A stretch of 64,000 nucleotides of DNA, from NCBI GenBank assembly GCA_021773835.1, contig JAJFJQ010000025.1, forward strand, positions 62,001 to 126,000. Reading direction: 5' to 3'. A program made the translations under genes and the position numbers. Each line of letters begins with the position of its first letter. The first letter of the stretch is position 1. Below are positions 53,811 through 63,937 of the stretch, one piece after another. Below the pieces are notes generated by a model. The model saw only the letters and a list, made by a program, of their open reading frames with translations. It had not been told where the DNA came from and did not search any database. This DNA comes from Gammaproteobacteria bacterium (lineage in GTDB: Bacteria; Pseudomonadota; Gammaproteobacteria; Ga0077536).

Positions 53811-55322
53811 TCAAATGCCATTGTCGTCGCGGCGTCGCTGGTTCGACCGTGCTACCGCCGCCCGGATATCCCCCTGTAGCTCGTTGGTCTCCAAGCCACT
53901 TACATCAGCCAACTCAACTCCTACAGCCGGGCCCGACTCAAGCCGCATCGAGATCCTGCGTTGATGCATTTCGTAACGGGTGCGTGCCAGGTCTGCTTGT
54001 GCGCGGTCGCGATCGAGCGCCTCAATAGATGATTTCGCATAGCGAAAATAATGTACCAATGGGATCTGACTCGGGCACACGTAGGCACAGCAGCCACAAT
54101 CAATGCAATCGAACAAATGAAAGTCTTGGGCTAAGTCGATGTCAGAAGTTCGCGTCGCCTCATATAGTTGTTGAGGCTGCAGTCCGACCGGGCACACGGG
54201 GACACAATCCCCGCAACGTATACAAGCGCTTGCTGGCTCTTCCGCCAGCTCTCGTCGCAAGATCAAAATACAGTTGACGGTCTTTGTGACGGGTGCGGCG
54301 AGATTTAGAATTTCGGTACCCATCATCGGACCGCCGCTCAATATACGATATTCAGAGACGTCATCAATTCCAAACTGTTCGAGTAAATAATTGACCGGCG
54401 TCCCCATCAACACTTTTGCATTGCCGGGTTCTGAGACGTCCCCCGAAACGGTAACCAGACGCTCGATTAGCGGTTGACCAGATGCCACCGCGCGATGTAC
54501 CGCAACGACCGTCGCGACATTGAGCACCGCAACCCCGATATCTATCGGCAATAAGCCGCTCGGCACCTCGCGACCCGTCAATACCTTGATGAGCTGCTTT
54601 TCCCCGCCTGTTGGATAGATCGCGGGGATCGACACCAACTCGATCCGTTCAGGTCGTGCGCTTTGCAGGGCATTCATCGCCGCCGGCATATCGTCTTCTA
54701 CTGCAACAATACACGTCGCGGCATCGATTGCGCGTGCTAACAGCGCCGCGCCGGCAAGCACCTCGGCCGGATACTCCTGCATCAGCCTATCATCGCAAGT
54801 AATATAGGGTTCGCACTCAACGCCGTTGATGATCAGCGTATCAACGGTCTGCCCCGTACCTTCGAGCACCTTCACATGCGCGGGGAAACCAGCACCACCG
54901 AGTCCAACGATGCCGGCCTCGGCGATACGCTGATATACCGCCTGACTGGCGAGTGTGTTGAGATCATCAGCGACGTTCAACTCCGGCGCCAGATCTTCAC
55001 CGTCCGTCGTCAGTTCAATGCAAGCCGCGGTCAAGCCACTGGGATGGATAACCGGATACTCGTCTATCGCGGTAATTAATCCAGAACTTGGAGCGTGCAA
55101 GCGCATTCCAACGTAATTGTTAGCGTGCGCAATAACGTCGTTTTTCAATACTCGTTGCCCTACTTTCACGCAGGGTTCGGCAGCGGCTCCGACGTGTTGC
55201 TGTAAGGGTAAAATTAATTTTTCCGGTATCGGCAGCGCCCGCGACGTCAAGTCTTGTGTTTCACGCTTATGTGGATCGAGACGGATCCCGCCACGAAAGG
55301 TGTGCAACTGTCGCGCACTCAC
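53811..55322 (-). CDS. rnfC: Rnf/Rsx electron-transport subunit C
   Basis: The NADH-dehydrogenase-like subunit of Rnf. The N-terminal GGIRLDPHK leads to the Rossmann-type NADH/FMN-binding part ([12 protein letters not shown] and [15 protein letters not shown]). SLBB-like sequence and two [4Fe-4S] motifs follow: [14 protein letters not shown] and [14 protein letters not shown]. The GTG at 55322 forms a GTGA overlap with the rnfB stop; an upstream frame would add 19 residues within rnfB and is rejected. Length 503 residues. The long C-terminal repeats of E. coli RsxC are missing, so it is a short form. Confidence 0.93.
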   Translation of the reverse strand: MSARQLHTFRGGIRLDPHKRETQDLTSRALPIPEKLILPLQQHVGAAAEPCVKVGQRVLKNDVIAHANNYVGMRLHAPSSGLITAIDEYPVIHPSGLTAACIELTTDGEDLAPELNVADDLNTLASQAVYQRIAEAGIVGLGGAGFPAHVKVLEGTGQTVDTLIINGVECEPYITCDDRLMQEYPAEVLAGAALLARAIDAATCIVAVEDDMPAAMNALQSARPERIELVSIPAIYPTGGEKQLIKVLTGREVPSGLLPIDIGVAVLNVATVVAVHRAVASGQPLIERLVTVSGDVSEPGNAKVLMGTPVNYLLEQFGIDDVSEYRILSGGPMMGTEILNLAAPVTKTVNCILILRRELAEEPASACIRCGDCVPVCPVGLQPQQLYEATRTSDIDLAQDFHLFDCIDCGCCAYVCPSQIPLVHYFRYAKSSIEALDRDRAQADLARTRYEMHQRRISMRLESGPAVGVELADVSGLETNELQGDIRAAVARSNQRRRDDNGI

Positions 55323-55921
55323 GGTTGCGTCCCGGCACGCCGCTCGCGGCCGGCCCACCGTGGCCTTTGCCAACGCCAATGCTCGATATCGTCGGCGACA
55401 TCAATGATGTCGATGCAATCCACCGGACACGGGTCAATACATAATTCACAGCCGGTACATTGTGTACTAATGATGGTGTGCATTTGCTTCGCGGCACCAA
55501 CGATCGCATCTACCGGGCACGCCTGGATGCATTTTGTACACCCAATGCAGACCGGCTCGTTGATTACAACTACTTGCGACGACATCGGTGAAAAATCATT
55601 CGCCCGACGCCTGGAGGTCCCGCTACGGCCCAGCAGTTCGGCCAAGGCGCGGCGCGCAACCTGCCCACCGGGTGGACACTGGTCGATCGGCGCACCGTCC
55701 GACACGATCGCCTGGGCATAGGGCAAACAACCCGGATATCCGCATTGCTGACATTGCGTTTGCGGCAATATTTCGTTGATCCTGGCGATAATGCGGCGCT
55801 TCGAATCTCGCTCCGGTTCGTGATGGTGAAGGAGCATCCAGATTCCCGCGATGATCAGTAACACCAACGCAAGCGAAGCGAACATCATTCTAGAAGCGGT
55901 CCCGAATCTATTCGCGACCAT
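55319..55921 (-). CDS. rnfB: Rnf/Rsx electron-transport subunit B
   Basis: An iron-sulfur subunit of Rnf anchored by an N-terminal helix ([20 protein letters not shown]). The first cluster site is CQQCGYPGC with a later cysteine (DQCPPGG). Two ferredoxin motifs follow: [14 protein letters not shown] and [14 protein letters not shown]. The start is uncertain: ATG 55921 or ATG 55888 bring the helix near the N-terminus as in relatives, while the frame remains open to 56023. The stop overlaps rnfC. Confidence 0.92.
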   Translation of the reverse strand: MVANRFGTASRMMFASLALVLLIIAGIWMLLHHHEPERDSKRRIIARINEILPQTQCQQCGYPGCLPYAQAIVSDGAPIDQCPPGGQVARRALAELLGRSGTSRRRANDFSPMSSQVVVINEPVCIGCTKCIQACPVDAIVGAAKQMHTIISTQCTGCELCIDPCPVDCIDIIDVADDIEHWRWQRPRWAGRERRAGTQP

Positions 55922-56153
55922 GTTGCCGTCTGAAATCGGCGATAGCAAGGCGCTAACTGGGAATACTCGCGGTATTGCCAAGCGTGCCAATCCGGGCGGC
56001 GCCGATATTAGTCGACAAGGCAACGCGCCGGCGCCATTTTTTTAGCATTTCTGTGTTATTTGTCGATCGTTGACGCCCGCTCAACCGTGTTCTTCAAGCC
56101 TTGGGATGCGAACCCATAACGCGGGGCAACCACCAATGGGTTACCGAGCGTTT

Positions 56154-56729
56154 CTAACCTGGGCCGCCAAACCCGGACACGGCCATGCCAATGATCGCAA
56201 CACTGAGCAATGCAATCGGCGCGTCGCGGAACGCCTGAGGTACCGGTGCTGCTGCTAAGCGCTCTCGAATTTGGGAGAATACGATTAGAAACACCCCATA
56301 GCCCAGCGCTAGCCCGAAACCAGCGAACAATACTTCTACAGCTGAGTTAGGCTGAACCAAAATCAACAAGACGACACCGAGCAACGTACAGTTCACCGTC
56401 ATTAGCGGCACAAAGGGTTCCAGCCAATCATGTCCTTGCTGCCATACCCGCTCACCGACGCTGGCGACGATATACAAACAGACAATGATGCTAACCACGA
56501 TTAGCGGCAGTTTGAGTATCAATGTCGCCGCGCTACTCGGCAATAGCTCAATGATCATGTAAGTCATGAGCCCTGCAATCGGAGCGACAACGACATTTGA
56601 GATTGCCAATCCGGCCGCCGTCTCCAATTTTCGGGACACCGCAATCGCCGGACAGATCCCTATCAAATATACGAGCAAGAGGTCCGAACCCACGGCGCCG
56701 GCAAGCATCAACGCGACGGCGTCGCCCAT
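56154..56729 (-). CDS. rnfA: Rnf/Rsx electron-transport subunit A
   Basis: A membrane subunit of Rnf, homologous to NqrE. About six helices are present. The first contains YLIGICPAIAVSRKLETAAGLA, and VPLMTVNCTLLGVVLLI carries the conserved Asn-Cys that, with RnfE, binds the intramembrane iron centre. The length of 191 residues is normal. It starts 2 bp after metG, so metG and the rnf genes are joined. Between it and rnfB lie about 230 bp that hold no other gene. Confidence 0.93.
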   Translation of the reverse strand: MGDAVALMLAGAVGSDLLLVYLIGICPAIAVSRKLETAAGLAISNVVVAPIAGLMTYMIIELLPSSAATLILKLPLIVVSIIVCLYIVASVGERVWQQGHDWLEPFVPLMTVNCTLLGVVLLILVQPNSAVEVLFAGFGLALGYGVFLIVFSQIRERLAAAPVPQAFRDAPIALLSVAIIGMAVSGFGGPG

Positions 56730-56731
56730 AT

Positions 56732-58753
56732 CTATTTAACTTCCATCCCCGACGCGGCCCCCGCATCTGGACTTAACAGAAATATATCCTCACCGCCTGG
56801 CCCTGCTGCGAGCACCATCCCTTCAGAGACCCCGAAGCGCATTTTTCGTGGTTTCAAATTAGCAACGACAACGACGTGCTTTCCTTCCAATTGCGAGGGG
56901 TCGTAGGCGGCCTTGAGACCGGCGAAGACTGTTCGCCGTTCATCGCCGACCTCGACGTTGAGCTGCAAAAGCTTATCTGCGCCTTCGACTGATTTCGCCG
57001 CGATAATTTTCGCGATACGCAAATCGATTTTTGCAAAATCTTCGATCGTAATATGGGACGCTATCGCCTCATCGTCGGGAGTCGATGGCGCAGGCTGAGA
57101 TTGCTCGGCCGATTTGCTGTCGTTGATCATTGCTTCAAGCTTCTCCGCTTCGACGCGCCGCATCAAGGGTTTAAACGGATTAATCTCTCGTCCGTTTATG
57201 TCTTGTTCGACATCGCGCCACATGAGCGGCGCGCAGTTTAAGAATCGTTCTACCGCACTAGCCATTTCCGGCAATACGGGCTTCAAATAGATCATCAGTA
57301 TCCGAAATAGTGCGATTCCGGTAGAGCATACCTGTTGGACCTCGTCGTCTGACCCGTCGGTTTTTGCCAGAACCCACGGTTTACGGCGGTCAATATATTG
57401 ATTGGCGGCATCCGCCAGCATCATGATTTCGCGCATCGCGCGGGCAAAATCTCGTGCTTCATAGTGGCCCGCAATCGCCGGCGCTGCAGCTTTCAATTTT
57501 GCGATTAACTCTGGGTCGTCGTAGACCTCGCTCAGCACGCCGTCGAAACGCCGGGTCAAAAATCCAGCGCAGCGGCTCGCAATGTTGACCAACTTACCGA
57601 CGAGATCGGAATTTACCCGTTGCTGAAAATCATCGAAGTTGAGATCGATGTCTTCGATTGCGGGTGCAATTTTCGCCGCGAAGTAATATCGCAAATATTC
57701 CGGATTTAGATGCTGGAGATAAGTCTCGGCCGTCACAAAGGTGCCGCGCGATTTCGACATTTTCTGCCCGTTGACCGTAAGAAAGCCGTGGACAAATACG
57801 TTTGTCGGCAGACGAAATTGCGCGCCGTGAAGCATCGCCGGCCAAAACAAGGTATGGAAATACATGATGTCCTTACCGATGAAGTGGTAGAGCTCGGCGC
57901 TACTGTCCGGGCTGCAATATTCATCGAAATCTAAGCCAGTCTTATTACAGAGATTCTTAAAACTGGCCAAGTACCCAATCGGCGCATCTAACCATACGTA
58001 GAAATATTTTCCCGGCTCGCCAGGTATCTCAAAGCCGAAATACGGTGCGTCCCGCGAAATATCCCAGTCGTGTAAACCAGCGTCAAACCACTCGTTGAGC
58101 TTGTTGACGACCCCAGCCTGCAGGTCGTTATCCGCAAGCCACGTTTTGAGCATGTCTTCAAAATTGGCTAATTTGAAGAACAGGTGTTCAGATTCGCGCT
58201 GCTCGGGCGTCACACCGCTGAGCGCCGATACGGGATCCACCAGGTCGTTGGGCGAGTATGTCCGAGAGCAGTTTTCGCAACTGTCGCCATATTGATCAGG
58301 TGCAGCGCAATGCGGGCAAGTTCCGCGGATAAATCGATCGGGAAGAAACAGATTTTTTACCGGGTCGTAGGCCTGTGTGATTATTTTGTGGTCGATGTGC
58401 CCCCCATCCTTTAGGCGGCCATAGATCAACTCAGATATTTCTCTGTTTTCCGCTGAATGGGTGGAGTAGTAGTTGTCAAATTCGATCCCAAACCCTGAAA
58501 AATCACGTTGATGTTCCACGCCGACACGTTCGATTAGTTCCTCTGGCGTGACACCGGCCTCCTCGGCCTTGAGCATGATTGGCGTACCGTGCGCGTCGTC
58601 GGCGCATACGTAGTAACAATCGTGGCCGCGCATTTTTTGAAAGCGCACCCAAATATCGGTCTGCAGATATTCGACCAGGTGCCCTATATGGATCGGCCCG
58701 TTAGCGTACGGCAGGGCGCTCGTTACGAGGATTTTTCGTTTGTCGTGGTTCAT
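56732..58753 (-). CDS. metG: Methionyl-tRNA synthetase
   Basis: The enzyme charges methionine onto initiator and elongator tRNA. The class I HIGH motif is in [15 protein letters not shown], and KMSKSRG is the second signature. A zinc knuckle ([17 protein letters not shown]) lies between. A C-terminal tRNA-binding EMAP-like domain ([23 protein letters not shown]) completes it. I choose ATG 58753 ([19 protein letters not shown]), which has GGATC before it; the open frame upstream adds 61 basic residues not expected. Length 673 residues. It is divergent from mrp. Confidence 0.97.
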   Translation of the reverse strand: MNHDKRKILVTSALPYANGPIHIGHLVEYLQTDIWVRFQKMRGHDCYYVCADDAHGTPIMLKAEEAGVTPEELIERVGVEHQRDFSGFGIEFDNYYSTHSAENREISELIYGRLKDGGHIDHKIITQAYDPVKNLFLPDRFIRGTCPHCAAPDQYGDSCENCSRTYSPNDLVDPVSALSGVTPEQRESEHLFFKLANFEDMLKTWLADNDLQAGVVNKLNEWFDAGLHDWDISRDAPYFGFEIPGEPGKYFYVWLDAPIGYLASFKNLCNKTGLDFDEYCSPDSSAELYHFIGKDIMYFHTLFWPAMLHGAQFRLPTNVFVHGFLTVNGQKMSKSRGTFVTAETYLQHLNPEYLRYYFAAKIAPAIEDIDLNFDDFQQRVNSDLVGKLVNIASRCAGFLTRRFDGVLSEVYDDPELIAKLKAAAPAIAGHYEARDFARAMREIMMLADAANQYIDRRKPWVLAKTDGSDDEVQQVCSTGIALFRILMIYLKPVLPEMASAVERFLNCAPLMWRDVEQDINGREINPFKPLMRRVEAEKLEAMINDSKSAEQSQPAPSTPDDEAIASHITIEDFAKIDLRIAKIIAAKSVEGADKLLQLNVEVGDERRTVFAGLKAAYDPSQLEGKHVVVVANLKPRKMRFGVSEGMVLAAGPGGEDIFLLSPDAGAASGMEVK

Positions 58754-58915
58754 TGTGATCCGTCTTGAAACGCGCCTGTGGCGGTATTTTGCGGTGAATT
58801 TTGGCCGCCGTTTCGGTGGCGCTACGGTAACATTTCGGGCACCCCGATACCATGCGCCGCGGGGCCGGCGCTTTGTGTAGAATAGCCGCCTGTTTAGTGT
58901 CCTAGAGAGTCCCCT

Positions 58916-60004
58916 ATGTCCGTTACGCAAGAACAAGTCAGCGCGGCCATCGCATCGATTATCAACCCTTATCTGGGTATCGATCTTGTCGCCGCCGGCG
59001 CAATCAATGCAATTAGCATTGAAGGCAATTTAGTGCGGGTTGAAATCGAACTAGGCTTCCCGGTAACACGCTATGCCGCTGAGTTGGAAGAAACCTTACG
59101 TTCGCACATCGTCACGCTGGGCGATGACATAACAGTTGAGTGCGATATCCGCGGCAAAGTCGCCGCCCACGCCGTCCAACATGGTGCCAAAAGACTTAAC
59201 GAAGTGCGTAACATCATCGCAATTGCCTCCGGTAAGGGTGGTGTCGGAAAGTCCACAACTGCGACAAATTTAGCATTGGCCTTGCGCGATGAAGGTGCGA
59301 GCGTCGCCATTCTCGACGCGGACATCTATGGGCCAAGTCAACCGCGCATGTTAGGCGCCCAAGGTAAGCCGGAGTCGCGCGACGGCAAGTCTATGGAGCC
59401 GATTGTCAGCTATGGGATCCAGTCGATGTCGATTGGCAACTTGATCGAAGAGGACACGCCAATGATATGGCGCGGTCCAATGGTAACCGGCGCGCTGGAG
59501 CAACTTCTAAATGATACGAATTGGTCCGACATCGATTATCTGGTGATAGATCTCCCCCCCGGCACTGGGGACATTCAATTGACCTTATGCCAAAAGATCC
59601 CGGTAAGCGGTGCTGTTATCGTCACCACGCCACAGGACATCGCCCTGCTAGATGCGCGCAAAGCATTGAAAATGTTTGAGAAAGTGGACGTTCCCGTGCT
59701 TGGGGTAATCGAGAATATGAGTGTCCATATTTGCAGCAGTTGCGGCAACGAAGATCATATCTTTGGTGCAGGCGGCGGCGAATCGATGGCCCAGCAATAT
59801 GGTGTTGACCTGCTTGGGGCACTGCCACTGGACACGGAGATCAGAAAAGGTATGGATGGCGGGAAGCCTGTCGTGGCGCTGCAACCCGATTCAAGACCGA
59901 GTCAGATGTACCGCGAAATCGCGCGGCGGGTTGGCGGTAAACTTGCGCTCCGAGCGAAAGACTATTCAGCCAAATTTCCGAATATCGTCGTGCAAAGCAC
60001 ATGA
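58916..60004 (+). CDS. mrp: Iron-sulfur cluster carrier ATPase Mrp/ApbC
   Basis: A MinD-like P-loop ATPase that holds and transfers iron-sulfur clusters. The N-terminal part (1-85) is a MIP18/DUF59-like domain. The P-loop is GKGGVGKST (about 105-113), and [13 protein letters not shown] is a conserved switch. The cluster cysteines are in the CSSCG motif. Length 362 residues. The order metG / mrp / dcd occurs in other gammaproteobacteria. The gap to metG is 162 bp; a TAGAAT box at 58878-58883 may be its -10. Confidence 0.95.
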   Translation: MSVTQEQVSAAIASIINPYLGIDLVAAGAINAISIEGNLVRVEIELGFPVTRYAAELEETLRSHIVTLGDDITVECDIRGKVAAHAVQHGAKRLNEVRNIIAIASGKGGVGKSTTATNLALALRDEGASVAILDADIYGPSQPRMLGAQGKPESRDGKSMEPIVSYGIQSMSIGNLIEEDTPMIWRGPMVTGALEQLLNDTNWSDIDYLVIDLPPGTGDIQLTLCQKIPVSGAVIVTTPQDIALLDARKALKMFEKVDVPVLGVIENMSVHICSSCGNEDHIFGAGGGESMAQQYGVDLLGALPLDTEIRKGMDGGKPVVALQPDSRPSQMYREIARRVGGKLALRAKDYSAKFPNIVVQST

Positions 60005-60013
60005 GTCACCGCC

Positions 60014-60580
60014 ATGCCGGTTAAGTCCGATAAATGGATCCACAAAATGGCCGCTGAATGCGGCCTAATCGAACCGTTCGAACCGCAGCAAGTCCGGGCG
60101 GTGAACGGCGAGCGCGTCATTTCTTATGGTGTCTCCAGTTATGGCTACGACATTCGATGCGCGCCGGAATTTAAAGTATTCACCAATATCAACTCGGCTG
60201 TAGTCGATCCGAAGAATTTCGACCCTGAAAGTTTCGTCGACGTAAACCGCGACGTATGCATTATTCCACCGAACTCTTTTGCGCTAGCGCGTACGCTCGA
60301 ATATTTTCGGATCCCGCGCAATGTGCTGACAATTTGCCTGGGAAAATCGACCTACGCCCGCTGCGGTATTATCGTTAACGTCACGCCGTTGGAGCCGGAG
60401 TGGGAAGGTCATGTGACTTTGGAGTTTTCCAACACCACCCCGCTACCAGCGAAAATCTACGCCAACGAAGGCGTGGCCCAGGTGATTTTTTTACAATCCG
60501 ATGAAGTCTGTGAGGTTTCCTACCGGGATCGTGGCGGAAAGTATCAAAATCAGACCGGGGTTACGCTACCGAAGGCATGA
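60014..60580 (+). CDS. dcd: dCTP deaminase
   Basis: Dcd deaminates dCTP to dUTP, the main source of dUMP for thymidylate in gammaproteobacteria. [17 protein letters not shown] and the C-terminal [14 protein letters not shown] are conserved. [27 protein letters not shown] includes the catalytic region. The length of 188 residues is standard. It starts 9 bp after mrp. Confidence 0.96.
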   Translation: MPVKSDKWIHKMAAECGLIEPFEPQQVRAVNGERVISYGVSSYGYDIRCAPEFKVFTNINSAVVDPKNFDPESFVDVNRDVCIIPPNSFALARTLEYFRIPRNVLTICLGKSTYARCGIIVNVTPLEPEWEGHVTLEFSNTTPLPAKIYANEGVAQVIFLQSDEVCEVSYRDRGGKYQNQTGVTLPKA

Positions 60581-60630
60581 GCCGATCATTTACTCGGCGC
60601 CGCTTTGAAATTCCGCAAATCTGGTAGGAC

Positions 60631-61230
60631 TTAGGCGACGGCGTCAGCCCCGCTGTTTCGAACTGCGCGTAACTCTTTCGCCTGGCGGCGCAAGACGTGC
60701 TGCACAAGCCTGTCCTGATCGTCTTCGCGAATATCGTCGAAGGCAATCGATATCGTGTATTGCTCCCCTTCGAGTTTTCGGCTGTGCACGACCTTGCCAA
60801 AGATCCGCATGGGATCATTGTCAGGTAGCAGTACCAAGTCGATAGCCAAATTCGCACCCTCGGCCAGTGGGTGCTCTGCGGTGATCGCCATGCCACCACC
60901 GCTGAGATTAATTTCCATCGGTTCGTGCTCGATATGCTCGTCACGATCCGAGGGCGTGTGCTCAAGCGATACGACCCGCTCCAGCAGGTTGATCTTTCGG
61001 TTAATTAGCTCCAGCGCTTCGACAATCGGCGGGTCACTACGGCGGATCTTCTCGAGCACCTCTTGCAGGTTCGTTTCAAGTCCAAACAAGGCCGCACGTG
61101 CGTTCTCTACCTTAATCTGATTCAAGTAAACATTGCGCCGCTCGAAATCCAACATGTCACTTTGGACGACGCGGTATTTCACCAATGCAAAGTCTTGGAT
61201 CCTGAAATATTTTCGGCGTTCGGTCGTCAT
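60631..61230 (-). CDS. PilZ-domain protein with helical insert
   Basis: A 199-residue protein behind pomB. The first PilZ motif RRKYFR is near the start (residues 5-10), followed by FALVKYRVV. Between this and the second motif NLSGGG (about residue 107) lie roughly 80 residues of helical sequence (heptad-like, ALFGLETNLQEVLEKIRR to INRKINLLERVVSL). PilZ proteins bind c-di-GMP. The insert resembles coil-inserted PilZ proteins known in xanthomonads. ATG 61230 has GAGG upstream; an ATG at 61272 would overlap pomB by 29 bp. A role in braking the flagellar motor is inferred from the neighbours. Confidence 0.85.
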   Translation of the reverse strand: MTTERRKYFRIQDFALVKYRVVQSDMLDFERRNVYLNQIKVENARAALFGLETNLQEVLEKIRRSDPPIVEALELINRKINLLERVVSLEHTPSDRDEHIEHEPMEINLSGGGMAITAEHPLAEGANLAIDLVLLPDNDPMRIFGKVVHSRKLEGEQYTISIAFDDIREDDQDRLVQHVLRRQAKELRAVRNSGADAVA

Positions 61231-61243
61231 CGGTACATCCTCG

Positions 61244-62239
61244 TCATGGATTGATTTGCTGGACTTGCTCATCGTTGGGTAATGCGGTTGCCGCCTTAGG
61301 ATCAGCGGTGATCTGGTCTCCCTCTAAGCCGGACTGCGTTGCCGTGTTTGACGCCACCGGTGGTAGCGCCGCGATTGGCTCATCTGTCGCAATGTCCGTA
61401 TCCGCCCCTTGCTCGATGATCATTTCGACACGGCGATTTAGCGACCGATTCTCGGATGAATCGTTTGGCACGATCGGGTGCGCGTCGCCATGGCCCTCGA
61501 TAACAAAACGCTCGGGCTCAAGCGTATTATCGTCGAGTAATTCATGTACCACGGACACCGCGCGAGAAGCCGATAACTCCCAATTCGAGCGAAATCGTGC
61601 CGTGCTGATCGGAATGTTGTCGGTGTGCCCCGCGACCACGATGGTCCCGTCAATGTTCTCTAACGATGCTCGTAGTTTTGCTATCGCCGGCAGGAAACCA
61701 GCGCGGAAATGCGCGGCACCGGAGGGGAAAGAGGCCTTTTCTCGGATCCGGATGATGATCTTCGTGCCCGCCGTTTCAACTTGGATCATCCCTTTTTCGA
61801 CCTCTTCGGCAAGTGATTCGATGAGCTTCGCGGCGTCGGCTGCCGTTTCTTTGGCGGCCTCGTCGGCTCCGGGGCTGCCGGTGCCGTCGTTATTTTGATC
61901 GCTCGGATTAGCTTCGTCAGTAAACTCAAGGGTCTGCTTATTGGAGTCCATCGTGCTCTGCCGGACTTCGTTGATTGCAGTCGGTTGCGGCCGTCCGGGG
62001 CTAAATTCTTGCGCAATAATGCTTGTACCGACGGGATTGTCTGGTGCCTTTACTTCGCGTTGAACGCCAAACGCTAGCTTCATTGATCCCGCGATCGCTT
62101 TGAACTTATTGAGGTCCATTTCCGCAAACGACAACAACAATACGAAGAAGCACATCAGCAACGACATCAAGTCGGCGAAGGTCATGATCCATCCGCCGCC
62201 CTCTTCGTCTTGTGCAATTGCCGGAGACTGGTCGTCCAT
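61244..62239 (-). CDS. pomB: Flagellar stator protein PomB/MotB
   Basis: The B subunit of the flagellar stator. The membrane helix has the ion-binding aspartate in TFADLMSLLMCFFVLLLSFAEMD, close to Vibrio PomB. AGSMKLAFGVQ follows, then a Gly/Asp/Ala-rich linker. The OmpA-like peptidoglycan-binding domain has VAGHTDNIPIS and the NRRVEMII end. The long C-terminal tail (about 50 residues, Asp/Pro-rich) is unusual. Sodium drive is inferred from similarity to PomB. Length 331 residues. It follows pomA by 11 bp. Confidence 0.93.
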   Translation of the reverse strand: MDDQSPAIAQDEEGGGWIMTFADLMSLLMCFFVLLLSFAEMDLNKFKAIAGSMKLAFGVQREVKAPDNPVGTSIIAQEFSPGRPQPTAINEVRQSTMDSNKQTLEFTDEANPSDQNNDGTGSPGADEAAKETAADAAKLIESLAEEVEKGMIQVETAGTKIIIRIREKASFPSGAAHFRAGFLPAIAKLRASLENIDGTIVVAGHTDNIPISTARFRSNWELSASRAVSVVHELLDDNTLEPERFVIEGHGDAHPIVPNDSSENRSLNRRVEMIIEQGADTDIATDEPIAALPPVASNTATQSGLEGDQITADPKAATALPNDEQVQQINP

Positions 62240-62250
62240 AACCGACGGTG

Positions 62251-63012
62251 CTATTTTTCGTCGCTCGATCCGCGCTTCGAACTAGGCAGATACGTTTTTA
62301 AGATCTCCTCAATAACGCGGGGGTTGCGGCCTTCCTGAATACCATTGAGACTATCGACGATCATCGATTTAATCATCCGCTCTTCGCCTGATCTAAGCGA
62401 AAGTTTATCGGCAATAGGTAGCGCAAAAATGTTCGCAATCATTGCTCCGTAGAGCGTCGTCAAAAGCGCAACCGCCATCGCCGGACCAATTGATTTTGGG
62501 TCGCTCATATTCGACAACATTTGTACTAGTCCGATCAGCGTACCGATCATGCCCATCGCCGGCGCGGTGTCGCCGATCGACTTGAATATCTTTTTACCGA
62601 TGTCGTGCCGCTCAAGTGCAGAATGCATGTCGGTCATTAGGGTTTGACGCACAACCTCAGGCTCATGACCGTCGACCATTAGCTGGATACCTTTGGCCAG
62701 AAACAAATTGTCGGTTTCCTTCCCTTCAAGCGCTAGTAATCCACCCTTACGCGCTTCATTCGCCATCTCGACCGTTTGCTCAATTAAATCTTCGGGGTTG
62801 TCGAGTTTGCTGATAAACGCTTTAAGCGCGACCTTGAATGCACCTAGAAATTGCCCGAGCGTGAATTTCATCATCACCGCGCCAATCGTGCCGCCACATA
62901 CCACCAGCAGTGAAGGCACATTGACGAAGGTGAGCGGGCTGCCACCGACCACGATTGATGCGAGAACGATACCGAATGCGGCAATTAGGCCTACGAGTGT
63001 TGCGAGATCCAC
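62251..63012 (-). CDS. pomA: Flagellar stator protein PomA/MotA
   Basis: The A subunit of the stator. It begins MDLATLVGLIAAFGIVLASIVVGG and contains MKFTLGQFLGAFK, GDTAPAMGMIGTLIGLVQML and SIGPAMAVALLTTLYGA, the helices that line the ion path. The GTG at 63012 is preferred because TAGGAG lies 6 bp before it and it gives the PomA N-terminus; a TTG at 63027 would add five residues. Length 253 residues. It is preceded by a sigma-28 promoter. Confidence 0.95.
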   Translation of the reverse strand: MDLATLVGLIAAFGIVLASIVVGGSPLTFVNVPSLLVVCGGTIGAVMMKFTLGQFLGAFKVALKAFISKLDNPEDLIEQTVEMANEARKGGLLALEGKETDNLFLAKGIQLMVDGHEPEVVRQTLMTDMHSALERHDIGKKIFKSIGDTAPAMGMIGTLIGLVQMLSNMSDPKSIGPAMAVALLTTLYGAMIANIFALPIADKLSLRSGEERMIKSMIVDSLNGIQEGRNPRVIEEILKTYLPSSKRGSSDEK

Positions 63013-63108
63013 GTCTGCTCCTAGCAATCGCTGGTATTGGTTGAGTCATTCGTCTGCTGAGCTGTTCCGATTTCCGAAACAACGACATAACGTCCGTCCG
63101 TTACTCAA

Positions 63109-63136
63109 ATATCGGATCGATAACGAAGAAACTTTA
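63109..63136 (-). promoter_or_regulatory. Candidate sigma-28 (FliA) promoter for pomAB-pilZ
   Basis: On the minus strand TAAAGTTT (63136-63129) is an exact match to the FliA -35. It is followed after 12 bp by TCCGATAT (63116-63109), close to the GCCGATAA -10. The usual spacer is 11. It lies about 97 bp before the pomA start, so the stator and PilZ genes are probably late flagellar genes. Confidence 0.7.
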
Positions 63137-63157
63137 GGGCCACAGACCCAAGGTAAA

Positions 63158-63174
63158 GCCGCCGGCATGGCGGC
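63158..63174 (-). terminator. Possible msrB terminator
   Basis: GCCGCC and GGCGGC pair over a 5-nt loop. On the minus strand the stem is followed by TTTACCTT, a poor T-tract. It lies after msrB and before the pomA promoter, where a stop would make sense. Weak. Confidence 0.35.
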
Positions 63175-63347
63175 GGCAGGGGGGTACTCCCGGCAGCATA
63201 GGGACAGGCCTGCGGACCCCGGTCTGGATGCGTATACCGAGGTGTCACGCCCCCAGGATAGGGGCGCTGTCGTGTAGCGTTAGCCTAGTGCGATAGTCAA
63301 TTTGAAGGGCGCTCAGAATCGACGCTCAGCCTCGCCCAGCTGGCTGA
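63175..63347. other. Structured intergenic DNA between msrB and the pomA promoter
   Basis: No gene is visible. On plus there is a GCCCC/GGGGC stem with loop CAGGATA (63249-63265) and several GGA triplets (AGGGAC, GCGGAC, CTGGAT). A CGCT/AGCG stem with a 7-nt loop follows. No promoter or T-tract was seen, so an RNA gene is not claimed. Confidence 0.3.
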
Positions 63348-63758
63348 TCAGTCCGATGAGTCCTGCGGATCCTGACGCTTCAACGCCACCGAGTTGATAC
63401 AGTACCGCAAATTCGTGGGCGCCGGTCCGTCCGGAAACACGTGGCCTAGATGGGCATCGCATGCCGCGCAAAGTACTTCCGTTCGAACCATGCCGTAACT
63501 CGCGTCTTCGCGGCTGGTGACGTTCTCCGAGTCGGTTGGCTGCCAGAAGCTCGGCCACCCGGTGCCAGAATCGAATTTTTCTTTCGAATCGAACAATGGT
63601 GTCCCGCAACACGTACAGACATAGATCCCGGGATCTTTGCTCGCATGGTATTCGCCCGTGAACGCACGCTCGGTACCGTGCTCTCGACACACGCTATATT
63701 CTTCTGGGGTCAGTATTTCGCGCCATTCGGCGTCGTCTTTTTCTACTCGTTTAACCAT
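63348..63758 (-). CDS. msrB: Methionine-R-sulfoxide reductase MsrB
   Basis: MsrB reduces the R form of methionine sulfoxide in proteins. Two CxxC pairs (CTCC and CAAC) bind zinc. GTGWPSFW and [10 protein letters not shown] are hallmarks, and RYCINSVAL has the catalytic cysteine. ATG 63758 is chosen since GGAGG is just upstream; the open frame adds four residues from TTG 63770. Length 136 residues, a stand-alone MsrB. Confidence 0.95.
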   Translation of the reverse strand: MVKRVEKDDAEWREILTPEEYSVCREHGTERAFTGEYHASKDPGIYVCTCCGTPLFDSKEKFDSGTGWPSFWQPTDSENVTSREDASYGMVRTEVLCAACDAHLGHVFPDGPAPTNLRYCINSVALKRQDPQDSSD

Positions 63759-63937
63759 TTGATCCTCCAAGCTCGGCCGGTCGGCAGCGGCAGCGTCAAT
63801 TCACTGTCGTTGGACAAAACGAATTAGTCGTCAGTAGTCCATTTACGCTATTATAAATGAACAAGGTCGCCGGTTCTGCCGCTATGGGATGTCGGTGGGG
63901 GCCGGTGATGGTGGACTACTAATCGGGGAGAATCGCA

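Noticed and set aside
55323-55379. Upstream extension of rnfC
   Set aside because: It would lie wholly within rnfB, and the GTGA overlap gives a natural start.
58754-58936. N-terminal extension of metG by 61 codons
   Set aside because: The added part is Arg-rich, runs into the mrp promoter and start, and the ATG at 58753 gives the family N-terminus.
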